DNA of 64,000 nucleotides from Toxoplasma gondii ME49 (taxonomy: Eukaryota; Apicomplexa; Conoidasida; Eucoccidiorida; Sarcocystidae). The first letter of the stretch is position 1; each line of letters starts with the position of its first letter. Location: assembly GCF_000006565.2 (NCBI RefSeq), contig NC_031470.1, forward strand, positions 560,954-624,953, given 5' to 3'. A program made the position numbers and the translations under genes. The notes under the pieces were generated by a model. That model made no database searches, was not told the origin of the DNA, and saw nothing but the letters and a program-made list of their open reading frames with translations. Below, piece by piece: positions 15,358-27,815 of the stretch.

Positions 15358-18300
15358 CTTCTCAGAGACTCGGGGGAGCGAGACGAAGACCGTGCATGCG
15401 CCGCCGAAGGAAACTTTTCTTCAGCTCGCAGAGACAGAGGGTCTCCCTTCTTTCTTACAAGCAGACCTGACGACTTGTCACACACATCGTTGCTGCAGCA
15501 GGGAAAAACTCCTTGCCCTTTCTCGATGTGCGGCGCAGACGGAAGGGGGAGGAGAAAGACAACAGGACAGGCGCGAGAAAACGCCTTGTTGACAGCGGTT
15601 TCCTGCTCTTCTTTCGAGCGTGAAAAGGCGGAGAAGACTTGAACAGAACAAGACACAGACAGCGAGAAAGAGGAGGTCTTTTCGCGATTTTTTGTCCGCA
15701 ACACAACAACAGATAAGACAAGGGAAAGAAGTCCCCGCGAAACAAAGAACGACAAGCCGGGGAGTCTGGAGAAAGCCGCGAACGCCTTCTGTAGGAAGAG
15801 AAAGACAAAGTCGGAGAAGGGAGCCAAGACTTCAGGAAAGTGCGCACAAAACGAAAATCCTGCTGTTCGCCTTCCTCACCCCCCTTTGTGTTTGCGCATG
15901 CAACAGCTGGAAGAACGCAGGCCAACCAGCTGTGCGTCGCGGAGAAAAAACTCTTTCCTCTTTCTAGAAAACAAAGGAATTTCCTGATCTCTGATTCCTC
16001 TCACCTGTTCCCTTTTTCTCTCCTTCTCGCGCTATGAACATATTTTGTCCGTCCTCGACGTCCCGCCTTCTCTCTCTGTCACCCACCGTCTCCACGCATC
16101 TCCCCTGTTTCTCTTCCTGTGTCACTGCGTCCTTTGCTTTTTGTGTGGATTCTGCGCGGCTCTCGCCGCTCGTTTTGACTCTGCATTTCATCTCTTTCCT
16201 GACTGCTCCTCTTTCTCCCCATCTCCATTTTGTCTGCTTCTGTATATCTCTCTTTCTGTCTCTCTATCTCGCCATTTTCTCTCGGCATCCGCGTCTCTAT
16301 CTACTTCTCTCTCCCGCTCTTGCTTCTCGCTCTACCTCCTTCTCAAGCGTCTCTCTGCCTTTCTGCGAGTTCTTTTTTCTCTCGCGCGCTCTTACTCCCT
16401 GTCTTAGTGTCTCAGTTCTCCCTTTTCTCGTCTCTCTGCATTGTTCTTCGACTTCTTATCTCCACTCTTTCGTCTCGCATTCTCTCTCTGCCCTCTCCAC
16501 CCTTTCCGCGTCCCCCGGCTCTTGCTCCTGCTGTCTTGTCTTCTTCTCTTCTTCCTTCACAAGGCACTGGGTGACAGGCGGACAGGCCGGCGGTGCCTGT
16601 GGGGCGCCAGTTCGGCACTGTCTGTCTTGCGAGGTTCGAAATGTTTTCTTCTCAGTTCGCATGGCAGACTCGGGAGCCGCTTCCCCAGTCACTAGGCGCC
16701 TGCTTGAGAGGCTCGCAAACGAGTGTCTCCCCGATAAATCTGTGAAAAGCTTCGAGAAAGGTTCGGCTTCTGCCTTTGAGAGAAAACAAGGGAAGAAGAC
16801 GACCTTGTCTCCTGTCTCGCTAATCGGAGAGCCCTTCCAAAGACACAGGCACCGAGTCGATCTACTTGTAGAGCACCAGCTCGAAGTATCTGTCTATACA
16901 CACGGTTCCAACCGTCGTAAACTACAGCTGGAAGTATATCTATTCATCTACACAACTTTATATAAATAGCTGTCTGCATAGCTGAGAACGCGAGAGGTCT
17001 TCTTCTCCTGAGCAGTCCAGACTCTGCTTGATAGTCGATCGTCAGCCGCATGCACTGCCCACTCGAACGAGGTTTAGCCTTTTTTTTACGCTTCTCTGTC
17101 TGCATGTAGAGATACAGATGTCTCTGTGTAGGCATGTCTCGAGATAGAGCGGTATCTCCCTGCAGGATAGATTTAGGACTGTACACTAGGATTTGTGTGA
17201 CTTTTCTCTGTGTGCATGAAGGAAGATGCCTTCCAGAAAGTAAGAAAGAATACGAGCAAGTGGCGAGGCCTCAACAGATGGAGATGCGACAGCGTGACTG
17301 GCAACAGAAACCGCAAAGTCGGTGTACATTTATTCCCTCCAAAGGTACATAGAAAGTCGCTTGGTCAAAACTGAGAGGCGGAAAAGTCTCCGTTCTTTTT
17401 AGAGATTGGAGGTACCAAGTGAAGAATCCTATTCGCATACATCTATATTGAAGTTCATAGTTGTCGTATTCTAGCGCTCTTCACATGCATACATAGAAAG
17501 ATATAGGCAGATACATATATATATATATATATATATATATGCATATGTATGGATCGTTACCCTCATCATACGTATGCCCACATATACTAGACGAACGCCT
17601 TCAGGAGAAGATTTAAAAGAATTTTTTGACAACGCAGTTCTCAGTATTTTTCTGTATCACGCCGCAGGACAGAGAGAGAGCAGAAGCATCACCTCGAGAG
17701 AGGCGAAGAGAAGTTTTTTTCTGCCCACTCTGCGAGGTTCGCATCTCTCGAACACTCCACGAAGACTGTCGCCCATCCATCAGGTTCCTCGTTCCAGAAT
17801 CTCTTTTTTGCGGTCGGCTTGCTGCGCCTTTCGCTGCTTTGTTAACTGTCCAACTTCATACTCTGCAGAAACAAAGCAACACCAAAGTTTCGCAGTCGAG
17901 CCACTCACCGAAATGCGCACAGAGAGGCATGTAACGCAAGCCATTAACCAGCGCCTGGGGACGCAGCAAACATGCGCACAGACGTTCACCCTATATGTAT
18001 GTGCGGACAGCAGTAAATCGGTACGCATATGGCGAGGCGCAGCACGATGATTCGGTGGATCCAAGCAGATTCAAATGCAGCGCGCCTGCGGATATGCTCG
18101 TCCCCGTTTGCCGTTAAAACAAAGATCCACGGTCGACCCTCGCTAGGAGTGTGTTGGACTGCGCGCGCAGCGCAGCAGCTCGAAAAGAGAACTTGTTTCC
18201 TGAGTCGTTTCGCAGAGTCTCTGTGAACTGAGATAAAGCAGTGACTTCGCGACTGCTGAGAGACGCCCAGCTGAATTCCGAAAAGACACTCAGGAACTGC

Positions 18301-18442
18301 GCAGACCTTCGAAGAAGCAAACCACAGTCGCATGCGCCTTCGAGAGAAGAACGGCGAGCTGTGGAAACTGTCGAAGCTTTGCGAAGTCGCAGAGACGCCG
18401 CGAAGTGAACTTCTGCGGCACTTCGAAGTATTGCTCGACCGA
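15358..18442. other. Intergenic: GPI8 upstream region and 3' region of the Cfr/RlmN-like gene
   Basis: Bases about 15,960-16,560 are strongly pyrimidine-rich on the + strand, giving overlapping spurious frames. A (TA)n block lies at 17510-17545. A minus-strand open frame reaches from 18558 to 17986 and could be a C-terminal extension of the methyltransferase if an alternative acceptor is used. No other gene is supportable. Confidence 0.5.
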
Positions 18443-21400
18443 TCACCAGACGCTAATGAGAAGGACGACCTGCGAAGACCCTGCGAAGAGAGAGCTCCCC
18501 AGTTTTCAGTTAAGCGGGGAACGCATCTCCTCGCAGACCGACACGGGTGGACAAACACTGCGAGAAATGTGGAGACAAGAAATGAAGACGCGAGAAAAAC
18601 AGCGAGCCCTCACCTGCATGCATCTGCCCACAAGCAGCGTCGATCGCCGATCCGATGGTGTGCCTGGGAATGAAAGCAAACCAAAGAAACAACGAGGCCG
18701 TGAAGGTCTTTTTTCGCCGCCTCGTCTTCATGCTTATCTCAAAAGACGATCCAAACCGTCTCCTCTGTCTGCCTCCCCCCCCATCCCTCCCGCTCTCGCC
18801 GCATTTCCTCGCGTTCTTGGTCGTTCTTGCTGCGACGCTTTGCTTCAGAGTCTCGCTACTTCGCCGTTCCCCTGGCGACTGCTTCCCCCTTTTCTCTCTT
18901 GAAAGTATTCGTCCTGACCGGAGGATTGTTCGGCTCGACTGCATTCTGAGTTTCCTCTCTCCGCGCCTCCGCGGTCTCTCCCTCCAGTTCGCCTCCTTGA
19001 CAGACCGCGAGTTGCGCAGTCGAGGCGCGACTTCTGGTGGTTGAAATGCTTCGCCCAGCCATTTCGCGCGGTGTCCTTCGCAAAAGCCTGAAGGCCTCCT
19101 TCGCCTCTTTCGCACACCGTTTTCTGGGAGAGTTCTCATGTATTCTAAGACTGTCGCTTCAGCTAGATGCGGTGTTTCTCTTGGCGTTTACTGAGTTCGA
19201 AGAGCAGGACCGCATTGTCTGTGCAAGGAACAGAGTCTTCTCCGACCTCCCTCTTTTCTGACGCTGTTCACCCGACGAAGAAGGCGTCCACCCTGCGGAC
19301 CATGCAGTTCCTCCTGAGAAACGCTGAGGGTCTCCGGGGAACTCTCACACTGAAAGCGAAGCAGACACCAGCCTCGCGTTTTAGAGAGGAAAAAACGGGA
19401 CGCAACTCACCTGCGAGAAACCGACAAATGGAGCTTCCGCAACAGATCCTGGACGCGCAAACACGGAGAAAAAAGATGCTGCCTCCTTTCCAGAAAAACC
19501 GCGTTGCTCGCAAATCGGGGACAAACAGTGTCTACCAGACTACACTGCAAGACACTCAGGCGGAACGAAGAGACGCAGATACGCATTTATGCCAATCTCT
19601 CTGCATATAGAGTGTAAACCAACTCACATGCAGACGTCTTCAGCTCGCACACACGCAAATGTGGAACACTACGCCTACACAGCTGTGCATATATATATAT
19701 ATATATATATTTATTTATTTATATGTTTATATATATACATATATGCATATGTTTGTATCTACAAAGAAGAACATGCACACGCGTATAGAGGCAGTTCTGT
19801 TGAGGTTGTCTACAAGCAGGCACAGTCGTTCTGGATTCACTTGGTTGATGATGCAAAAAGAGAAGGAAGTAGAGGAATACGCAGACATCTGTGTATTCAT
19901 CTGCGCATGCATCGCCAGATCGATAGATCGTTTTCAACAAGTAAAAAGAGCTAGGGCGGTAGACAGATATATAGAGAGAGATATATATTCTCACAGACTT
20001 AAATATAGACAAAAATATAGAAAACATACATCTCTTGACAGATCTAGGTAAGAAAACGTATCTCAAGAGATAGGTGCACACATAAGAATTTATAGAGGTC
20101 GATAGATAACGAGGCAGAGTAGCAGACATAGATTGTTGCGTAGAACGTGCGAAATGGAGACTCAAGTGAAGTTCAAGCTAACGTTCTTCAGATGGGTGCT
20201 GGGTGACGACGCAGTTGTCAAATCTGTTTTCTTCGCCTACCGTAAAATGATTTACTTCAGCGGCGGAAGGCGGTTGCATGCTGGATTCCACGCCCTGAGC
20301 TGACAGCCGGATGATGGATACGCGCAGGAAAACGGATCGAAATGACCTCAACAGACAGAGAGACCTGATTTCATGAACGTCTCTGAAATCGTTCGGTGCA
20401 GGCATAGATGAACAGCACTACAAATGTTCTGGCACACAGAGAGACGGACAGAGACAGTATTATATATCGAGGAGAAAGATGAATCTACGCTTCCGAGAAA
20501 AGATCGATTTTACGGAAACAGCCGCCTATATCTACGCATCTGTATATATATATATATATATGTAGTACGTGGTGCAAGTGTGGGGACACAAAATGAATAA
20601 CGTTTCGCGAAAAGATGTACGTATGCACGCATTTTTGCGTAACATAAACAACACATATACGCATGCATATACGTAGATAATATGTATGCACACACAAGGT
20701 CGCGTCAATATATATATATATATGTATATGCTTCTGTGTGGGTGTGTAGGTATGTGACCATGCGGAGAAAGAAGTTGACCGCTGTTTTGGAGAACGCGGT
20801 ATGCGATCGAAAAAAGCGGCAGATATTGAGAGAAGCGCAAAGAAATTGTCGTCAGTGTGCAGAGACCGACCCAAGCACTCCACAGAGACTGGCATCAGAA
20901 CAGATCCATCCACTTTTCACCTGTGTTGTAAGGAATGACATTAACGTGATAGAGGTGACGCGTCGGTCTGCGTCTCTCGCGTAGCAGCGCCGCAAGAGCC
21001 TTTGCATGCTCTTCTGTGTTGTTGCGTCCTAGGAAAGAAGAGGCGAGGAAAAGATAAACAGCTGATGTGAAACGAAGAGAAGACAACGCGAAAACGCACA
21101 AACAAGACAGGGAACACAAACAAACGAATAAAACTTTCGACGAACTCTGAAGGTGATGTTGAAGGTGTGTCTGCAATCCCAGGTCTGTCTTGTTTCTTTC
21201 CTTCAAACCGCTTTCTTGAAAAGAAGAAAGGCAGATCCTGTGTCGCTGCATCAGGATCCAAGCGATCTCGAGAGAAAGGAACCTGCAAGTCAACTGCTTT
21301 GTTCCATATTGTTCTTCTGTAATGTCAAAACTTCTCTCCCCGACATTCATATATATATATATATATGTATAGATTTACATATATTTATATTTTTATATAT

Positions 21401-22118
21401 GTATATACATACTGCGCAAGGAGCCGAATTGCGCTACATCGAGGCAGCTCTGTAGACAGTTTCGAGAGGAAAGGGAAAGTGAAGAAAACGACGTTTACCC
21501 TTGATGAGGATGTACGAAATCCAAATGCGGCGGCCGGTCTTGGCGAGGCGTTCGTCGAGAAGGTCGAAAACTTCTTCCATAGGGAACATGCGATTTGCAG
21601 GAACCTGACGAGACACAGAAACAGCGAAATCAAAAAAGGTAACGTTCTCAGACAATCTTTTCAGCAGTGCCACACAACCCAGTTCTTCACGTCTGCTCTC
21701 CGTATACAGGTATACACACGTACACATGCATATATATATATATATATATTTACGCTATAGTTATATATATATATATATTTACGCTATAGTTATATATATA
21801 TATATATATATATATTTACGCTATATTTATATATATATATATGGGGAGAGACTAGGGTCGATTTTCAGCCTTGCGTGTTTTTCCTGTGATTTGAGGAGGA
21901 CTCTGATCGAAGACGCAGACAGCGTGGAAGCTTCGGCGCATAGAATGCGACCCCACTATTTGCGAAACCAGAAACGTTTTTCACTCTGCTTCCCGCGGTT
22001 CTTCGCCGCTCTGTCCCTCCGTTGCCTTCGCGGCCAACCGGTTTTACCGATCACACAGAACCTGAAACTTCTTTCTGCGGCGCCAACGAATGACCTCTGG
22101 ATGGACATACACATCTGC

Positions 22119-22149
<31 letters not shown>

Positions 22150-23264
22150 GTTGCGTATGGATATGCATGTGAAGCTGCATTTGTGAAGTAAAGACAAAAA
22201 GACAGAGAAGTCACATGTGTCTGCGGAGAACTTCCGTGAAAGCGAGCAGAGGCGCAAGGGATCGCGTCGCAGCTACAGGCAAACATGAACGGAAGTAGAG
22301 CGTCGCAGGCGGATATTTGCATCTGCTTCTCCACAGATTTACGACGAAATCGACCGTGTTCGCGTATCTGAACATGGAGGCTGTGTGTATATTTCTGCGT
22401 ATTGCGTCGCACAGACGTTGAGTTTGTATGATCGCTGTGCTGGCGAACTGAGTCATGAGGGTCTTCGTTTGTTCTCTGAGCTCTCGTTTTCGCAGAGCCG
22501 CGACCGAGCGCCTCGTCCTCAAATCCACCAAGCACCGTTTGGAGTGTGGAGTGAGGTGTGAAGACTCACGAGGATGTTGCGCTCCTCGGGGAAGGGGGAG
22601 TGAAGCGAAAACGCGAGGTTCACCTGGAAAGAGGAACGCGAGTCACATGCAGAAGTGGACCCTCTTCTGCGTTGTCGTCGATGCGTTTCTTCGCGTTCTC
22701 TCCTAGCGCCTCCCCACACACTCTCTCTCTTGGAGTTGCCCGGCAGCTTCGCGACGTACAATGGCGAAGGACAATGCACAGGACGCTATCTCTGCGGTTT
22801 ATCGCGACATCGCGGGTGCAACCTGTAGGCTGCACCCGCCGAGCGCAAATTGTGGGGACGCCTCGAAAGTCGAGTGTTTACTGTGAACTACTGCGAAAGA
22901 GAAAGTCTCGCTTCTTGTCTGGGCCTCTGCGCGCATGGCGCTTCGCCTTTCCGAGCGACTAAGGGAAAAGACAGATGTCGCTCGGCCATCGCGCTACCAA
23001 CCTGCGGATGCTCCTCAGTGAGCTTCTTGATGCCCGGAAGCACACCGAGTGTAGAGACAGCCAGCTTGCGCGCGCTAAAGTTGAACAGCAGGGGATCTGT
23101 GAGAATGCGGATTGCGTCGAACATCTTCGGATTCGCCAGCGGCTCTCCCATTCCTGAACTCGCAGAAACCGGGCCAGGACAAACTTAAAAAAAACGCAAA
23201 ACCACCGAGGTACTTTGTTGCGCAAAGAGACACACATACACAGAAGCAGTCGACATATGTGCAC

Positions 23265-23303
<39 letters not shown>

Positions 23304-23325
23304 TACATGTACATTTATATACATT

Positions 23326-23364
<39 letters not shown>

Positions 23365-26300
23365 GCATACATTTGCATACATGTATACAGATTCGAATAG
23401 ATATATAAAAATGCAAAAATATATAGAGAGAGATAGCGGCGAAAGGTGACCCGAGGGTCGAGAAATCATCGTGGGAGATGCCTTGACACGAATTTGCCTT
23501 TTCTTTCGAATTCATCGAGGTGTTTGTACACTCTGCGTTTCCAGCTCCCTCCGAAATTTGTGTGAGTATAAACGAGTGCATGCGGGAAAACATCGACGTC
23601 TATCTGAATCTACATCCATCTACTTATATTCATCCATGTCCATCTCTATCCATTTCTGTCTATCTACATGCATGTATGCCTATTTATATCTATTCGTATC
23701 TAGTCCTGTCTGTCGATACCTGTTTATACCTTCCTATATCAATCTATATCTCTCTAAGATACCTAATGAAACCTCTTCATATCTATAAACGTCTATCTAT
23801 ATCTATCAATATCGATATCAGTTCAGAGCTACTCCCATCTGTCGTTACCTGCTCATATCTCTCTACATATATGTTCACACCTGCTCACACCAGTGTATGT
23901 CTATCTACGTCTACCTATCTCGACCTTTGCCTAAGTACATTCATCAATGCCTATCTCTCTTTATCTCTGCTTCTACGTAGCTGCAGCCGCCTTCCATCGC
24001 ATGGGAATCGGTCGGTGAAAAATGCCTCGTAAAACGTAGGAGTTGCGCAAGAGTCTAGAGACACAAAAACGAGCACGCATGCACATAAATGCAAAACATG
24101 TTCGAAATGCGCAAAGATATACGTTTATCTATCTTCCTCTCTGTAGAAATATATATATATATGTATTGATACATACAGACATACCTATATTTGTATATAC
24201 ATAGATATATTTGTATATACATACATATATTTATATATACATACACACATATTAGTATATAGATATATATATTTATATATACCAGTACAGCACACATATT
24301 TACCACCAACGTACACGTACACAAAGACGTACCTCCACATGCATGCATGTAGACGAGCAAACCTCAATGCATGGACAGATGCATATGCGGATGTACAGGT
24401 AGATCTAGAGAGACATAGAGAGATAGAGAGATAGCGAGATAGCGAGCGTGAGACAGCCAGATCGACATAAATGTGAACAGATATAGACAGATTGAGATCG
24501 ACAGCGAGAGAGCTTGAACCAGGTAGATATAGGGAGGGCGATGTAGAAAGGCAGCGATTGAGATAGGGAGATAGAGAGATAGAGAGACCGCCAGATAGGT
24601 AGGTAGAACTGGGGAGGTAGGTGAGGGAAGATACGCATCGTCTGCAAGTGTCAAGACGCGAGGCGGAGTTGCTTATTGACGAGTGAGGCTGTCGCGGTAC
24701 CCATGAACGAAACGGAGTCGATTTTGATTCCCTGACGAAGAAAGAAGAGCACTTGGTCGGTGATCTCGTCTGCAGAGAGCTGGCGCAGAAATCCCGATTT
24801 TCCTGACACACATGGAAGTCGGAGAAGACGCGCGCAGCTCCAAACGCGGAGGCGGGGGAAACGAAGAACACAGAGACGAAGCGGAGGCGAAGCAGAACAA
24901 AGGGTGACCATGGCGCTAATTTTACTGGCGAGGGAGAAAGCAGACGCGCGGACTCAAGAGCGAAGAGGCAAGAGAAGAAGATACGCCTGAAGAGAGAGGA
25001 AAGCGAGGCGAAGAAAAGGAAACGAACGGGCGTAGGACGAGAGCGAGAAAAAGGGTGTCGATGGGAGAAACTGGTGGAAAACCTTACCAACGGAGCAGAA
25101 GCTGCAGTTGAACGCACAACCTGCCTGTGCCAACGGTTCCGTTCGCCGAGCATGCAGAGAGCAGGCAAACGCAGAGAGGAAGCGACGAAACGCTGAAACA
25201 GCACCCTGGCATCGCTGGCTTGAGCCTCGAGACACAGCGCGAGGCACCTTTCCCAGATCGAGACGGAGTTCCTTCGTCTCGCGAGAAAGCAAAACGTCTC
25301 AAAGTCTGGAAAACGCAACTGATCTCTCCCGAGCGCACCGCTCCGCGAGCGGCGAAGTTCATGTTCAGGCGCAGTTCGAATTGCAACGCGTCTCGGGAGC
25401 TCGTCACTCGCACGTGCATGCAAGGGGGCCTGGAGCCCACCCTGTCCTCAGAACGACGCGTTCACCGTCCCCTGAAACACTGCGTACAAAGGGGTGACCA
25501 GTGTGCAGCGTGGACGAGGAACCGCGTCCAGCTGCTGCAGGAGAAGAAGTTGTCTTCTTGCCGTTGGAGGGCAACGAGCACTCTAGCAGCTGAGGAGTCG
25601 TTTCCTCCCAATGCTACTACGAAGGATAACAGGGTTCTCGAAAGCAGACGGAATCGATTCACACCCTCACAATCGTACACACACAGGTGCTTGGCCGCAT
25701 GCACGTACGTCTCGCGAGTATCACGGACTCGCAACGATGTCAAGCCTTCTGCACATACATAGAGGTTAACACATGCGTTTGTACTTTGGGAGCTGGCACT
25801 ACATGGACGTAGGGGCGCGAGTCCCTGACGCAGACGCCAGGAAAGCAGCAAACTCATCTAGGAAAACGCAGAAAGGACGACTGTCCAGACGACAGGAGTG
25901 CCGAGCCTTGCACCCAAGGCTTTCTCTCGCGAGGCCTCTGTCTGCCTTCTGCGACAGACGCATCAGCTCTCACTGCCGGCGGCATCCAGAAACAGGTTGC
26001 GCTCGGGGATTCTCGACTTCCACGCGCTCAGAAGAGACTGGCTACACACATGCGCATCTGTACGCCTCTGTGTAAATCAACCCACACATTCATATATATA
26101 TATATATATATACTTATATGTAAGAGATGTGCGCGTTAATATATATGTGTTGATGTGAATACCAGTTGTCACCACACATGCAGTCACAGATTTACACATG
26201 CATACATATACAAATACACATACAAATACATATACATATCCATGTATATATATATATGAGTATGCTTATCTGTAGACGAATTTGCATCTGCACGCATGCG

Positions 26301-27659
26301 GAACTGGAGACGCGTTCGGTTAAACTGCCTGCGCATGCGACATACCTGAGATGAGATACAGAGAGAGACATGGCGAGGAAAGGCAAGGGCGACTGCTTCT
26401 ACTCGCGCGTCGTCCTGTCTGCATCGAAACAAGATCTTCCTTGCATTCTTGTCAGTGGATTCCTGAAGCGACTCGAGACTCAGAAAGCTTTCCCGAGGCG
26501 TCCAGTTTCTCGCTTCGTTTCCTCCGCGCCGTCTCCCTCCCGCATCTCCTCCCGCCGCTGATTCGCCTTCTTCTGATGCATGCGTCTCTCGCTTTTCTCC
26601 TGGAGCCTGTTTCGCGCGGTTGCCGGCGTACATGCGCCCACAGAGGTCGGACAGCGCCTTGAGGAGCGGCCGTCCTACACTCTGCATGCGCGAGAGAGAA
26701 CAAGCATCCGCGAGCGATGCGTCCAGAGAAGAAGACGCTTTCCCCTGTCGAAGCGCAGGGCGATACATCTGCTCCAGAATTTGCTTGTAACGAAACGTCT
26801 CGAAATTCTGCTCCTTCACGAGTGCCTGAATCTGCCGCAGACGCGGAGATGGCGTCGGCGGAAAAAGAGAAGAAGACGAAGAGGAAGACGAAGAAGAGGG
26901 AGACGAAGAAGAGGGAGACGAAGAAGAGGGAGACGAACAAGAGGAAGACGAAGAAGAGGAAGATGAAGAAGACGGAGACGAAGAAGAGGGAGACGAACAA
27001 GAGGAAGACGAAGAAGAGGAAGATGAAGAAGACGGAGACGAAGAAGAGGGAGACGAAGAGAGGGAAGAAGCGAAGAAGAGCTGCGAGCGACAGGATGGAG
27101 GAGAAAAAGTGACGACAGAGAGAGAAGAACAGGCGCCGTTCGTCGCAACACACGAGGAATCCGAGACACAGAGAAGTCGAGTAGCTGTCGAGGCGGAGCA
27201 GAGCTCGCGCGAAGGACGGAGGAGAGGCGAACGCGAGACAGTACCTGGAGAAGAGGACCAAGGGAGCGGATGGCACCAAGGAGCAGAACGAAGAGAAGCA
27301 GAGCAAGAAGGAGAAGAAGAAGAGCAAGAAGAAGAGCAAGAAGAAGAGCAAGAATAAGAGCAAGAAGAAGAGCAAGAAGAAGCGGGAGAAGAGAAGGAAG
27401 TTGTGCTGGTCGGAGAAGGCGACCATCGCGAAAACGCGAGACGTGACTGAGGAAGGTCTAAATGGGAGGCGGGCGTTTTGCCGAGCAGGGAGAGTCGCTG
27501 CTTCGAAACAGACGGAGACAGAGACGTACGTCTTCTGGCTGCGCTGCATCGGGGCGCCTCGCAGCCGTTCCTGACACCTGCAGAGGAGACAGGAGGAGAC
27601 ACCGAGAGTTTCCAACGCACAGGCAACTCTGCGGCCCTCAGAGTCGAGAGGCGCTGCAT
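18443..27659 (-). CDS. Radical-SAM rRNA methyltransferase of the RlmN/Cfr family, multi-exon
   Basis: Predicted to methylate an adenine of large-subunit rRNA (A2503 in bacterial numbering) using SAM, a [4Fe-4S] cluster and a methyl-cysteine intermediate. Exons on the minus strand: 27659-26346, 25124-25088, 24802-24701, 23153-23002, 22623-22570, 21604-21499, 21028-20921, 20299-20241, 19448-19411, 18663-18614 and a short last exon ending near 18443 or 18453. All joins keep phase. Cluster cysteines are C441, C445 and C448 (GCAFNCSFC). The two mechanistic cysteines are C434 (LCISSQ) and C668 (IDAACGQM). Other motifs are MGMGEPLAN (484-492), [18 protein letters not shown] (536-553) and [11 protein letters not shown]. 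Residues 30-290 are Ser-rich low complexity; [15 protein letters not shown] begins the conserved helical domain. The protein is about 680 aa against roughly 350-400 for bacterial members. The N-terminus is Arg/Ser-rich without a clear signal peptide, so the target organelle is unresolved. The ATG at 27659 is the first in frame. Confidence 0.9.
21726..21842. repeat. About 31-bp tandem repeat of TA runs with TTTACGCTATA cores
   Basis: Three copies of ATATTTACGCTATA followed by a TA run, lying in intron 5 of the methyltransferase (21605-22569). Confidence 0.85.
23266..23385. repeat. (TA)n microsatellite cluster in methyltransferase introns
   Basis: About 120 bp of TA with GCATACA and ACATTTATA interruptions. 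Similar blocks inside this gene lie at about 19686-19750, 20537-20562, 20706-20730, 21345-21412, 22118-22150, 24145-24290 and 26090-26260. Confidence 0.9.
23588..23965. repeat. Degenerate CTATC/TATC satellite in methyltransferase intron 3
   Basis: About 380 bp of variants of CTATCTATAT and CCATCTCTAT on the + strand. A second block at 24395-24625 has the same motif in opposite orientation (GATAGAGAGATAG), both within intron 23154-24700. A shorter GATA-type block lies at about 19955-20110 in intron 8. Confidence 0.75.
24395..24625. repeat. Degenerate GATAGAGA satellite, inverted relative to 23588-23965
   Basis: Repeats of AGAGAGATAG and AGATAGCGAG on the + strand, in the same intron as the inverted TATC block. 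Confidence 0.75.
25088..25124 (-). other. 37-nt microexon carrying the CxxxCxxC cluster motif
   Basis: Flanked by CACAG on the 5' side and GTAAGG on the 3' side. It encodes [12 protein letters not shown] plus the first base of a Gly codon. All three [4Fe-4S] ligands lie in this exon. Skipping it would shift the frame. Confidence 0.88.
26866..27066. repeat. 15-bp repeats in a longer higher-order unit, coding poly-Ser/Pro
   Basis: On the + strand this is GACGAAGAAGAGGGA-like units. A block of about 60-65 bp containing GACGAACAAGAGGAAGACG is repeated almost exactly twice. Read on the minus strand it gives SSSPSSSS and SSSCSS runs in exon 1 of the methyltransferase. Confidence 0.85.
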
Positions 27660-27677
27660 GATCGGAGCGTTGGGAGG

Positions 27678-27815
27678 AAAAGAAGAAAGACAGGAAGAAC
27701 AGAGGGAGAAGAGAGAGAAGAAAAGAAGGAAAAGAAGAAAGACAGGAAGAACAGAGGGAGAAGAGAGAGGAGAAAAGAAGGAAAAGAAGAAAGACAGGAA
27801 GAACAGAGAGAGTAG
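27678..27815. repeat. 52-bp tandem repeat, about 2.6 copies
   Basis: A purine-only unit; CAGGAAGAAC recurs at 27691, 27743 and 27795. It lies just upstream of the methyltransferase start codon, in its 5' UTR or promoter. Confidence 0.88.

Noticed and set aside
24185..25423. 412-codon minus-strand frame in the methyltransferase locus
   Set aside because: It crosses exon 3 in the wrong frame and consists of TATC satellite translation (YLSISLS runs).
25462..25857. Candidate extra exon encoding [11 protein letters not shown] between exons 1 and 2 of the methyltransferase
   Set aside because: Direct joining of exon 1 (CISSQ) to exon 2 (AGCAFNC) restores the uninterrupted family motif in phase, so this is intronic.
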